Origin: Glossina fuscipes | Taxonomy: Eukaryota > Arthropoda > Insecta > Diptera > Glossinidae | Assembly (NCBI RefSeq): GCF_014805625.2 | Contig: NW_023998414.1 | Coordinates: forward strand, 20,228,021 to 20,292,020 | Length of the DNA: 64,000 nt | Direction: 5' to 3' | Shown here: in pieces, positions 28,746 through 42,683 of the stretch | Numbering within the stretch: the stretch's first letter is position 1 | Layout of the letters: each line of letters opens with the position of its first letter | The notes under the pieces: model-generated | The model's input: the letters and a program-made list of their open reading frames with translations, nothing else | Database searches by the model: none | What the model was told of the DNA's origin: nothing | Program-made: the position numbers and the translations under genes

Positions 28746-31700
28746 GGTAAGACAAATATTTAGATAGACAACACCTGCTCAACAAAGCTTCAATGATGAA
28801 TGAAAAGAAAGCAAAAAATTAACAAAAATGAATTTAAATCATTTCTACAATGTTTTCTTTTCTTTTTTTTTTTCATTCTTTTTTTTCTTCATTTTTTTGT
28901 TATACGAAAATTATAAAAACAGAGAATTAGACGACATATTACACATTTGTTTATTGTAAGTCTGTGTAATGGACAGAGACACGCATACACATTCAATTGC
29001 ACAAAACTAGACCGCTTACCTTATGTGAGGATGCACGGTGTACCTGTAACGTAAAATAAAGTAAAACGTTTGCAGCTTATAAATACAACGATTAAATTAT
29101 ATATATTTGATAGTTAAACAAAAAAAAAAAAAAAAAAAAAAAATAGAAAACCAACTTGGCAACATTTCAAATAACTATGAACTGAAAACGTACATATTTA
29201 AGTTAAAAGAATTATTTGTTGCGATAAAGATAAGAAATGTTTCGCAGGACGAGTGAAAGGACGATAAGACCTCTACACATATACAAATGTGGAGAGAAGC
29301 AATTTTCGAAAAGTTTTTCTGGTTTAGCTTTTTTTCATATATATATATATATATGTATAACAGTTAAATATGAGTGAGAGAATTGAACGCAAAAAAAGGT
29401 TCATTGAACGCACGCATAACATCATGGCGGCTATCTTAGCACTTGCCTCTGTATTAACAAAAAATGAATATCAGAGACACCGTAAGCTATATAGTTATAT
29501 ACATTTTTGATTAGCGTAAAATTTGTAAATCTATATAGCTATGTACGTCTGGCTGCTTAGGCTTGCTCAAGCTTTCAAAAAGGTTTGTAGGTGCACGAAG
29601 CTGGCCACCCGATGATACAGGGAAACTATAACCCATGGGTGTGAAGTTAAATTTCAATTTAACCAGCAAAGACATACATCTAAAATTTGACCAAATGTTC
29701 GAGAAGTCGTTAAATAGTTGTGACGTTCAACAAAGTTCTCTGAGGACTCAGTTTAGTTTAGTTTAATTTATAAATTCTAGTGTCTCTTTTTTTTCGGCAC
29801 AGTAAAACAGATATGGATAACATACCTAGACCGTGCAAAATAAGTAACAAGTAAGAAAATTACTTCCGGTCGTTACCGAATCTTTTATACCCATCATCGT
29901 TCTCCTGAAAACAAAAGGAAAATATCTACATTTTCATGCTCTATAATATGGAGTGGACGCGGCTAATCTTTTTCTACTTTCGAAATCAAAGATCTTGCCG
30001 TGTAGGCTTGTGGGCGCTGTCCTCACGCCCTTTGGAAATGCTTGGGTCACTCCATTCATTTCCGTTATAAATATAGTAATATGACACCCCATTATATAGG
30101 GTAGGCGTGGTCAATTTTTGACATTTTTGTAACTATAGTGTGGGCAATACGGGCATTGCCAATAGAATATGCCTTGAAGTCGTTTATGAACATGAGGAAC
30201 AAAAAACCAATATTTTATTGCTTTTGAAAAACGGTGCTATTCTCAGCTTACGTGGTACTGCGAGCGTGTCCTTCGACCACATTTAGCCCATTTTCAATAC
30301 CAACATGCGTGCAAGAACTTTCAATGTCTGCGCCAACTTTGAGGTTGATGTGAGGAAAATGTTTACTGCAAACATAACACGGACGGATAGACGGATATGC
30401 TTAAATCGATTCAGAATTTAAGGCTGATCAAAAGCGTAATAGGTGCTTGCATGTATTTTGATCAGTTTCATCATATCCCAATTATCGGCAATTTTAAGGT
30501 CAATGACAAAGAACGGCCTAGAGGACCAAACAAGTTCGAAGACAATGAATTGCAAGAGATTTTAGACGAAAACCTATCTCAAACCCAAACAGTGTAACAA
30601 TTGATGAATTAACTGTTTCTAGACGTTGCCATGCGATAGAAAAGATGCAAAAGGAGGGAAAATGGCTAACAAGTTTTCCGCGGCGTAAAGTGCTCTGTAA
30701 AAGCCATTACAGACCTCTGTTAAGTGGCTACGATCAACGACTGGGTGCAATACTTATATTTTCATATAGATTGATTTGGTATATATATATAGGTGAATGT
30801 CGGTAGAGTTATCGGGTTTGCCTGCACTAGAGTCTCAAATTTCACTACTTCCCTTCAGTAGGTTTACGCTTACATACTAAATTTCAAAAATGTGGTGAAA
30901 ATGATTCCGAAGAGCAGAACATCACTTTGCTTAGCTTATTTGAAACGTATTTTCATATAGATGTAGGAGGTGCCCACAGAAGTATATTACATTTTCTCGC
31001 TTCGATGGAATATATTTCGAACAGACCTCTATTACGGTAGCTAAATTTGAATTTATTGTCATGCCCTTACAATGTTATCATTCGTTTTGATAAAAGGTAG
31101 CGATAGTCCTTCTGAACTCATTTTTAAGCTTGTGTTAACTTGGCTGCCTTCGTCTTATCCCGATTAACACAATCGATATTCCTCTAGGGAAAGGAATCGA
31201 ATTGAATATTTTTGCACCTCCTTAGATAGAGAGATTTATTAATTGTTTAGAGAGGTGCTTTTTAAGAAATTTTAAGATTAAAAAATCATACTTGGATAGT
31301 TTGGATTTTTGGTGAACGTCTTTTACACGCGTCATCGTGAAACTTTTAAGAAACAAATTTTAATTCTAAGATAAACTATTTAACATCGATCATCCAAGAG
31401 TCAATGACTTCGTACAGAAAGTGAATCAACTATGAGGATATGCGTCAGGACTATTTCCTTTCCACTCGTCAATATCAAAATCAGCAAAGGCACTATTGTT
31501 TTGCAAGGCTGTTACAAGAATTCGCTTTACAATCTTGCGACAGATAATCATCTTAACACATGCTTTCCCATATCTTTTCACTGAAGGAGAGTAATTTAAC
31601 TTACGATGCATTAATTGCTCCGCATTCGAAACGGCACAATTTTTGCTTGGAAATTAGTAGACTTGAAGAAATTTAATGGCGTATACGGTTTCTTTGAGCA

Positions 31701-34700
31701 ATTATGTGAAGCAGATAGTGTCGTCTATTGAACGAAGCGCGACTTCGTTGTCTTTGGAGGGGCTCTTACTATTCTTATTTCTTTTTTTCAATATGACCAA
31801 TCACTCGAAGGATTATACCGTATTCTTGTAACACGACGCCCGTCAGAGACATGTGATGGAAGAGATACATTATGCTTGCACGACTAGTGGCGTCCAATTC
31901 ATAAAAGTGATAGCATCAGCGACTACTATAGCTCCTCGCAAAACAAACTTTGGCGTAAATGAAATTTGAAAACGCGCTACGTTCACTTGGATGTGAATTG
32001 CCAACATTTTTTGCCGCCGATTTCCACCCAACCGTGAGCTTACTTTCAGAAAAAAAAAACAGAAAGCAAAAGACACTCAAATTTTCTGGCGGTCAAAAGT
32101 TTCCGATGCATACGTTTTTTCCACTGAAAAATTCTGTTTCCCTTTACTTTTATTATTCCTCTTAAACCGAATCTGTCCCTAATCCGTCAGGCCTCTGACG
32201 CTCATTTTAAATTTGAACTTGAATATTTTGATTATTTTATATTATTGGAAAAAAATATGTTTTGCAGTTAGTCATGATGTGAAAATTAATCCTTTCCATT
32301 TTTATAACGATTGGAGTCGCAATGAGCCTCAAGGACTCATCAGTCAGTTTGATATTGTGTTCGGGCCCAAACGGTCGAATAAGGGACTTGCATGCATTTC
32401 ATTTCGGAATCACAACCGCAATGTCACATTTAAATAAGAAAAAAAGTTTCTTTGCGAGCGATGAACTAAGCAAAAATGTATGCATGCCTGTTACGTCTGT
32501 GTAATGTTCATTCTAAACATGCTTGTGGTGTAGTTATCGAGTTCTGGTTCTAGTTCTTCTGGTCTCAAGTTATCGCTTTGGAATTTACCAAAGATATGGG
32601 GATTTCTTGCGGATAGGATTGATGTGGAAAATGAACTAAATCAATATGAACCGAGAATACCTTGGCTTTCTTACTTTTTTTGGTTAGACATGCGATAGAA
32701 ATTTTCCCGCTTATTCTACAAAAATGTAAATAATTGGCCACGTCCCGTTCAAATATTATAGATTATGAATTTTTACCTTTTCGATTGCTTTCTTTTTTAC
32801 CTTTACTTTGGATAAAGATGAAGGATAGAAAAGAGATTCGGTCAGAGTCGATCATGATTTGCTTACTTTTGTCTTATTTGCAAAGACTTTTCTATATTTG
32901 TGTCAATTCGAATCGAGGACATCATTGCGAACATATAGTGAATACTAGAACTAGACTACGTCATTTTGATCTTCGTTTTTTGGGTCTTCATAGAAATGAT
33001 TATATAAAAATTTGTTGTTGCCATTATTTATACGAAGAGACTTTCGAATATATATAATCCCTTTTTTTTTGTACTTTGTGTAGTCCTCGAAATACCAAGG
33101 ACACATACCTGCTTCTACTACTCGTTGATCGGCTTTGTTCACTTGCCACAGCCGCAACAATGAAGATGAACAGGAATTTTGCACAAGCAATGTTCAAAAT
33201 CTGTTGCGATCATTTTTTCATATCTATTCGCCAAATCCACTTGCATAAGCAATTCAAATACGATCAATCTATTTGTAATTGGATGAAGAATGTGCTACTA
33301 GTACGCATTAAAGTAAATTGTAAATAACTTGGAACTAGAGTGTCATCGTTCGTTTTGGGCATGCTGGTGAACAAATTGAGACCAATTTTGAACTGAACGT
33401 GAAACGGGACCAGAAGTTATAGGCGAAAATGTGGAAAAATAGTCCGCGTGTTTTCCGAATTTGTTTCGCTATCTACGACGGGTTCGCTAAAGTATTAGAG
33501 AAAATAAAAATCAATAGGTAAAACTGCTTGCTGTCTTTGATTTCGAACGCGCAGTAGAGTTTGTTTTTTTAACACAATCAGTCTTATCGGATCATTTCAA
33601 AGCATTCGTTAGGCCTACATAGAATAAGAAATTTTCTGAAAAATTTGCAGTCGCGTCCCCCATTCCCCTTAATTATTCATTTATTCAGAGTCTTAATAAG
33701 ACATTTAGTATCTGAGAAATATGTATTCGTATTCCTCGAGTCGAGTAATGCCTAGTTTAGATTCCTTGCTTGAAGACAAAAAGAATGGGAAGACATTTGC
33801 TGCAAAACTTTTTCTAGGCATCGAAATACATCTTAGCCTTCCCGAAGTTTTCGCATCTAAATAACAGACTTTCCTTTCACATATGCACACAGTCGCCTCG
33901 TTTCCGTCTGATTCTATATGCTGCGACTCAAATTTTGGGCAATAAGAAAAATATAAAACAATTTCTGACCGATTAAGTGGGGGATAATAGAGAATATTTT
34001 TTTTACCTAACAGTCTTAAGTGAAATGGAGACCTTTCATCAATAATAATGTAATGTAAATTTAGAAAATTATAAACATATTGTCAAACACGATATCAGGC
34101 GGCAGCGCAAAAATTTCTAAAACATATGCATATCTTTCCTTATAATGCCGTCACTCACTGTAAAGGTTGCGGCAAAATAGGTTATAAAAGCAACATGTTT
34201 CTATTTTTTCCTCAGTGACATTTAACAAAATATTTCAAATGAATCTAAATAGTCACACACACACACGCAAAAAAGAAACAAAAAGATTCTAGAGAAAAAA
34301 CGTTCAGTAATGAAAGAAAGACAAATAAAAATTCGAAATGAAATTGTTATTCATTTTTATATATAGTAAACCGATATTCGCATGTATATATACACGACTT
34401 GCAGTAAAATTATGTTCATTGATACGCCCATCTCTCAATCTACAATATTGATGGATGAAAGAACAAAAAAAAAACCTGTAAATCATTATCTATTTTTCTT
34501 GCAGAAAAAAAGGAATTTCGAAAAATTTCATCTAGAAGATGTAGTGCGATATGCTCTAAAGTAACGAAAGGAATAGTTCATTAAAAGAGTCGCAAAGACG
34601 AATACCAACTAAGAATAAGTTATAAGAAAACAAGCAAAAGCCCCATAGTTCACCACAACTCGACATCACTTCGCTTATTCGCAGTTATTCATATAACGAC

Positions 34701-37700
34701 TTTTCAAAATAAAGTTAAAAAAGTGCTGCAATCCGAACCACTTTCAATAGCGTTCGCCCTTGGCCCAAAACACGCCGATTCAAATCTCACATTTCATCAA
34801 AATATTTCAGAAATTGTGCACAAAAATGCTAAAAAGAAGGACAGACGGACAGACAAACTTAGATCAATTCAGAACACGATGGTGACTTGATGGTGAGTAT
34901 ACTGAAATATGGGTCTATTGCAAATCCGTCCGGATGTTGCTTATGTTCGCATAAACTAAATGCACCCTTATACCACAACTGGCGTAGGACGTAATAATTT
35001 ATTCTTCTTATAGAACGAATATCTATATATATATATGTATATATACTTTCTAATACGCGAGACTTACTACGATATTGCGCGATCTGCAAAATAACACATG
35101 CTTAAAAACTCGCTCCCATTAATATCGCGTCACTTTGAGCGTTATAAGCACGAGCTTATAAGTATTTTGCGGGCAAAGTGCTGAGTGAAGGAATAAGTTC
35201 GCGGTGTTTTCTTCCATCCATAGCTTCAGAATCGCCTAACTTTGGTATTACCGATTACTAATCCTGCCACGCCGTACTATAGGTCACTTGCGAAACGTGA
35301 CCGAGAGACGGGTAATCGCGTGGTTAGTTTTTCCCCTAGATATTTCAGAGCGATTATAGGAAAGGTTGCCGATAGAAAAGACTTCAAATATAGGATTATT
35401 GCCCGGCTTTTTGGTGAAAGAACGCCACGAACTCTCTATTCTTTAAACATTTCTCGATTAATATGATTATAAACTAGCGATGTGTTGGTGAAAAAACGCC
35501 CAAAATGTTATTTTTGAAATATTCTTGATTAATATGAATATAATGAGTTACGAATTTGTAGCATAAATCCCATGCGAAGTATTATCGCCCTATCGTGATA
35601 TATATGTGTAAAGAATTTTTTCAAAATTTGAGCTCATTTTTAAAATTTAATTACTTTCAAGTCATTCAACAAATGTTACGGTATTTTTTTTTATTTATTT
35701 TTTTTTTGTTCTTTATTTAATTATCTATTGTATGTCACTTTATCACCTTTCGTACGTGTTATAATATAACTGAATAGGTTTAGTGCTGCCAAAGTAAAGA
35801 GAGTTTAAAGCAACCTCCTATCAGCAAAAAAAAAAAAAAAAGTAACAAAGTCTTTCCGTGACCGAAGACAGTTTTTAGTTTCTTTAGTTTAGTCATCATC
35901 TACGAGTTTCTGCAATAATGCTATTTAACCAGTTAACTGTGTCGACCTCTTTTGCGATATACTCGTACGCTGCTCGTCAAACAAAGAGTATACGCAATAT
36001 GAAATTAGGTTGTAGCGAAACGTGATAATTGACAAAATGACAAAAATATTTTAGAAAATACATTATTATGGCAAATACACATTGATAATGATATAATCTT
36101 TTGAGGACATCCGACAAGGACGGATGGACGGATTGTGACATATATGTTCGTCATACACGAACTGATTTGCTGATTGAAAATGCTGTTCGAAATATGTAGG
36201 ATATATACCCTATGATACATAGAATGACTGCATCTCCGTTCTAGCTTGCAATCAAGTATCTTCAAGTCCAAGTTAGCATTTCGACTAATAATGTCTAGTT
36301 TCCCTAAACCAATAACTTGACCCAAGGAACTACCGATAATTACTGTTTCAATACATTAGTTGGCCCATGTGAAAGCTACCTACGTAAGCAATTAATTGTT
36401 TGGGTTTGCTTCAGAAATTTTGGGTTTCTTCTAATCCCTCTTGATTTGCGAAGATCGTATGGCAAAATTAATTTCCCATAGCAATGAATCAAGTAATCTA
36501 AGGAGGTTTGATTTTCAATGGGTCAACGTCACTCTTTCAGCAAATTTAAAAATCATTCGGCACGCGGTTTTGTTTTCACACAAGGAAATAGGAGGGCCTT
36601 GCAATGTTAAATGGTGATAGTATGACGCTTGGCTTATCAACTAAATGATTTCAATATTCGTGCCTTGATGGAGAATGGTCCGGTGTCACGCTTGATTTTT
36701 GTGTTTATTGTTTTTAACGCGACCGCTGGCAACAATTTTTTAACCGTTATATAATCACATATGTGCAAATATATATACATATATACATACATGCTAACAT
36801 ATAAGTCTTAAACGGATGGTGACTGGAGATGAGAAATGGATCACATACGATAACCCTGTGCGAAAACGATCGTGGTCAAAGAGCGGTGAAGCACCTCAAA
36901 CGGCCAGGAAGGTTTTGCTATGCATTTGGTGGGACTGGAAGGAGATTATTTATTATGAGTTGCTGCCATATGGCCAAACGCTAAATTCTGATCTCTACTG
37001 TCAACAACTGGACCGTTTGAAGATAGCGATTGACCAGAAACGGCCAGAATTTGCCAACAGGAGAGGTGTCGTGTTCCACCAGGACAACGCTAGGCCACAC
37101 ACATCTACATTGACTCGCCAGAAACTTCGGGAACTTGGTTGGGAAGTTTTAATTCATCCGCCATACAGTCCGGACTTGGCACCAAGCGATTATCATCTTT
37201 TTCTTGCATTGCAAAATTTCTTTAACGATAAAAAATTGGAATCTAGGGAGGATTGTGAAAATCGACTACTAGAGTTTTTTGCAAATAGAGACCAGGACTT
37301 CTATGAGAGAGGCATTTTGAAGTTACCTTTAAAATGGCAACAAATCATACAACAAAACGGTGCTTATTTGACCCAAATCGGACAATCCGAAGCATGTTAA
37401 ATAAAGTCCTGAAGTTCATATAAAAATAATGGATTTCTTTTTCCCCAAACATTGCGACCAAGAAGTAGATAAATTGCACGGGTACATCGAATATCAAGAA
37501 TATTTTTTTTCTAAATTGGTCCCACCGTGACAGACATCTGTGTCAAATTTTACATCCTAAACGTTTCATTAGTATAGTAGTGTTTTCTCCGTTTTTTGAC
37601 CATCCATCGGTCATAGAACGCATTATTACCTGAGATAAGACTTAGATTTGCTCATATAACCCGGAACGTACATTGCACAATAGGTGGGTCCAAGATCGAA

Positions 37701-40282
37701 AAAACCCACCAAAGTCGCTGCTATGCTTGCTGTACTTTACATGGGACAAGCAAGTAACACGGAAACCCAAGATGCTTACAGTTTCTGTTATATAGACGTG
37801 TGGGCGGTGTGTATGTGAGTTTTTCGAAAAGTTTGGGTCGCGGGTGATGGGTATAAAAGAGAGCAAAATTAAATTGGTCCTATTCCTTGAACATAATGTA
37901 TATTTATGTTTATAAATTATTTAATTATTTAATTTATGAGAATGAATGAGGAAAACATTATTATAACATTAATGGAACTAAAATAGGAGGAGATGGGTTC
38001 ATATCAAGCTTGATGCAAAATGAAAGAATTATAATTTAATCGCTGTAAGCACTAAAAAAGGAGCGAGACCCGCGAGCAAGAAAAAATGCCAGACGAAACC
38101 AATAGACGCCCAACTCAATTAATTGTACAGTATATTTTAGAAATTTTGAAAGAGTTTTCCCAATTTTCGAAGCAAAAATACTCAGTTCGTTTAGAAGAGT
38201 AACGAGTTTGGTGTTGACTTGACATTACTTTAAAACCAATAAGATCACTAAAGTGTGCTATGACCTGCTGTTATATATCCTGCGTCACTCCAAGTTTCTT
38301 CATGTCAATGACTTTCCCAAAAATGAAAAAGTGGTTCAATCCGAAACATTTTTTTGCTTGGACGAAAACATCAACATTATCAGAACAGGTCTGTGTCAAT
38401 GTATGCAATACCTAGAAAGACTTAAAATAGAGTAGCTTTTTATTAAACCGATCAGTCCAGAATCACTTTCATAATTGATCCAAGCTTGTCTGTCCATCTG
38501 TCCGCCGTCCGTTCGTCTTGTATTTGTATGTTTAATCTACAGGTCAAAATTTTTGGCATATTTTGATGACATTTGATATATCGACATATTTTGAACCGAA
38601 GACGAACACTAATGAAAATGGCCATTGTGTCATGTCCAGAGCATTTAGCATAAATGCTAACAAAATGTTCTGGCGATAAAACAATGACGCAACCAAAGAT
38701 TTACAAAAGGTACCAGCTATGAAAAAAAAAAACGTAAAAGTCTGGGCGCAAGTCGTTCCAAAATTAATTGATAATACTTTATGGATCGTCTATTCGTGAG
38801 AAACGTCCGTATTGATCGCAAGACGATTTGTGTTCTTTGCTTCGCTTTAATTATCCATAAATTTTTAAACAGCACTTGTTCCATCCATTATATTCATCTC
38901 ACACCGTTCCGGATGACGATTTTCTTTTACCAAGATTAAAGCAGAAATCGCGTCGTTTTAATCATTTCGAATCCATAACAGCTCTTAAAGCAAAACCACT
39001 GACTGCTTTAAAAACAACTTACAAAAAAGGCTCTAACTTACGACTCAACGAATCAACATTTTATCAATTGTTTATGATAGTTGCAGCAACTGAAAAAAAA
39101 CCTTTGCTTTGCAATTCGCGAAAGGCGCGAAATTAGAAAATAAAAAATTCCACTTATTATCCGAAGGCGGTATTGTGTGAACATGTAGAAAACCGGCTTA
39201 AAGGACATTTTATATTATATTTATCATTATTACTCAGACTTTCGTTGCCTGCTGCACACGGAGTAAGGAATGTTCCAATTGACGTTTGCCCGCTATAAAG
39301 CTATGTTTGCAGGCAAAGTCTGCATATGAAATACTGCGTAATACCGCATATGTCAGCAACGAAAGTGTCAAATAATGTGGAAAATGTGAAGAGTGCATTT
39401 CTAGCGCATCGATATATAGTTTTTGTATGGAAAATCACGAAAAAAGCCATCAACTTATCAACAGTCGGTCAAAACTTATAACCGAAAGGAAGGGAAGAGG
39501 GGCAGTTGTTAAACATGCATATATATATTGTGTGACGAGCATACTGCGTTAAATACTTAATCAAAATTTTCAGGGAGCTTTAAGAAGCTTGAGGAAATTT
39601 AAAAATAAACGATGTTATCATCGATCGCTATTATAATAAATGCTCAGATCATTCAAAAAAGATGTGAAAAATAATTTTTTTCCTATTCGTCACATATCTG
39701 TATTCATAATACATATAGACGCAGACGCACTTACACAAATGCATAAATAAATGTATGTGTCACGCACTCACGCCCCCAACTATCGTTCTTAATATATGCA
39801 AAAGTGCATATATTCATTTAAATGTATTTTATGTAATATTTTTTATATTTCTCTCTTCACATTTGATTGCAAAAAAAAAAAAAAAAAAAGCATGAATAAT
39901 TTGCTTAGAAAAAAAAGCCCAAGTTTATATTGAAAACTGTAATGAATACAAATATTTATACTCGTAACGCTTAACGTATATAATAAATAGGCATGTATTG
40001 CAGGCATTGCGACAATTACCGAGTCCAAGTTGAATAGTGACGAAACCTTTTTGATGAATCCGCTACTGCCACTACTACCCCCACCACCCCCACCACCACC
40101 GCTTCCACCACTTTCTTGACGTTTCTTCTTACGTGTGGTCATCTCTTGTTTCACTTAACCGACTGAACGACCGAGATCAGTTCCACAAAACACAGCGCAC
40201 ACTCACGTTACAAAAATGTACTACTTTTTTATTTTATTTATATATATACACATATGTATATACATATATATATACACATATG

Positions 40283-40339
<57 letters not shown>

Positions 40340-42645
40340 TTATATCTATATATACATTTGACACACAAGCATATACACTCACGATATGTAGAGTTAGTCA
40401 GTCAATGATATTAATTTTATTTAAGGAGACGTTCGTCGTAATAGAAACACCGATAATGAAATGGGAAATAATGTGTAAACAGCAGTAACAACTATAAGAT
40501 TGCACGGTTTTAATAATTACATTTTGTATGGCAGTTGTTTTTTTTTTTTTCTCTTACGTTATATTTTCGTATTTTTTTTTTTTTTACTTCTCTATGAATG
40601 TTCCGGTATTTAATAAGATACATGAGAGTTATCAAAAATGACAACAACAAATTTTTATACGCACTAATAGCGTATATAGGTAGCCGATGCAATATTTCGC
40701 TCTCATATCATTTTCCAGAACGTACATCGGCAATATTTGCAAAGTGTTACTGAACATGATTTTTTTTTCGGTGTATCTTCTCTGGCTTTTTTACTTTACA
40801 CTTGTTGAGAACGATCTAACAAACTAAGATTTATTTTTTTAATAATCTTAAAAACGGTCGTTCAAAATTAATTTTATCGTCAAATTTAAAAAATATTTTC
40901 ACATTTTTCCGCAGCGCATGTATGCAACAAAAAAAAAAATATTGCTGCTAAATTAAAAAAAAAAACAATCGCTTGATATACAAAACATTCTGCAGCACCG
41001 CTAACAAACACATAGCACACACTGTTACATTCATTTACTTGCAACTTGCATGTTACTTCGTATCGTCGTCGTCGTCGTCGTTATTGTTGTTTAGATAAAA
41101 TATTTCAATTATTTATGAACTCTCTTGGCTTTCCCTTCATTGTACGTACTACAAAATAACGCACGCACACATACAAACACACATACGACTACTTTATATA
41201 TATATATTCATATGCATATATAAATCACAAATTAGCAACTGTATGAGGTTGGTCGCCAAGCAACCTTTTTTTACAAAACATCGCCATGAAAAGAAATTTC
41301 CAATCAGCCATTTTGCGCTTTTCATCAAACTATTTATATAAAATATTTTTTTACACTTTATTACCAGCAGTTAGTTACTATTTCATTTCAACTCATTTCT
41401 CTCTTAATTTCCTTCACTTAACTTCCACATAAATGCCGCCGTTTAAAAGCATAAGCCTCTTTAATAATAGTATAAAAAAAATTCCTTACGCGTTTACGAA
41501 TCGCATACCGAGTAAAAATAATGACTGACTGAATGAATGAAGTACGCGGCAGTGAGAGAATTTTTATGTGATATTTGTTTCTATTATATGGCAATGCCTT
41601 CATGTCGGCGTTATACTTTTCCGAATTGCTGCGGTATTTGCCAAAGTTTTGCAAATACTCTACTACTTTTACTCTCATAAAGCACAAAAATGGGAACACG
41701 AAAACACAAAGTGTTTTTTTTAAGCAATATGCTTATCTATCATTTTTTATACGAATTTCTAAGAACCCAACCCGGCGCATCAACTTTGAACGATCGCTTA
41801 CTCCAGTAAGCATCATACACAGAGCGAATTCATTCTCAGAGTTGCCTAACCATTTATTAAGCCTAAAACGCACATTTATTTGTAATAATTATATTTACGA
41901 TATACGATAAACCATGAACTATAATTTTGCATAAAATTAATTCTTAAAACGGCAACGAATGTAACAGCTGACGTTTTTTCTGCTTTTTTAAATCAGAAAA
42001 TGTTTTAATAACAAACTAAGTAAAAAGCTTCGTAAACAAGCGTCTCTATTAAAGTGAGAGGAAAGTATACGCATCTTCTTCTTCTTCGTGTCTCATCCTT
42101 GATTATTGGCCTTAAGGGGATTATAAAAATTTATAAAAAAATGTCATGACAAGAAAAAAAATTCTGTATTAAATACAAACCATTTTAACGAAAATCACAT
42201 ACGTTTTACAAGATTAAATAAAAAATAAAATTATTAAAAAAAAGGAGAAATATTCGTCAAAAAATTTTATTAACACACATGCAGAGTGAAGATAATATGC
42301 AAAAATAAAAGGAAATAAAAGAAATCACGGCATAAAAATTAATTATAAATTTTTTGATAATAAAATTTTTAATTCATATAACCGTACATACATTATTACT
42401 TTTTTAATACTCTTATATACGGTCATGAAAGCATTTTTAATATATAATAATAATAAGTAGAATGATATCGTTTAATTACTTAGCACAAAATAGCAAAGAA
42501 AAAAAAATTATACAACTTTGTTACAAGTTTAATTTATTTTTTGCTTGTAGCTTGTAATGCAATGAATGGAAGAATGCAATAAATATTGAGAATGTATGTT
42601 TTTAGGTACATATTTGGCACATATTAATAGGAAAAGAAAATCATA

Positions 42646-42683
<38 letters not shown>

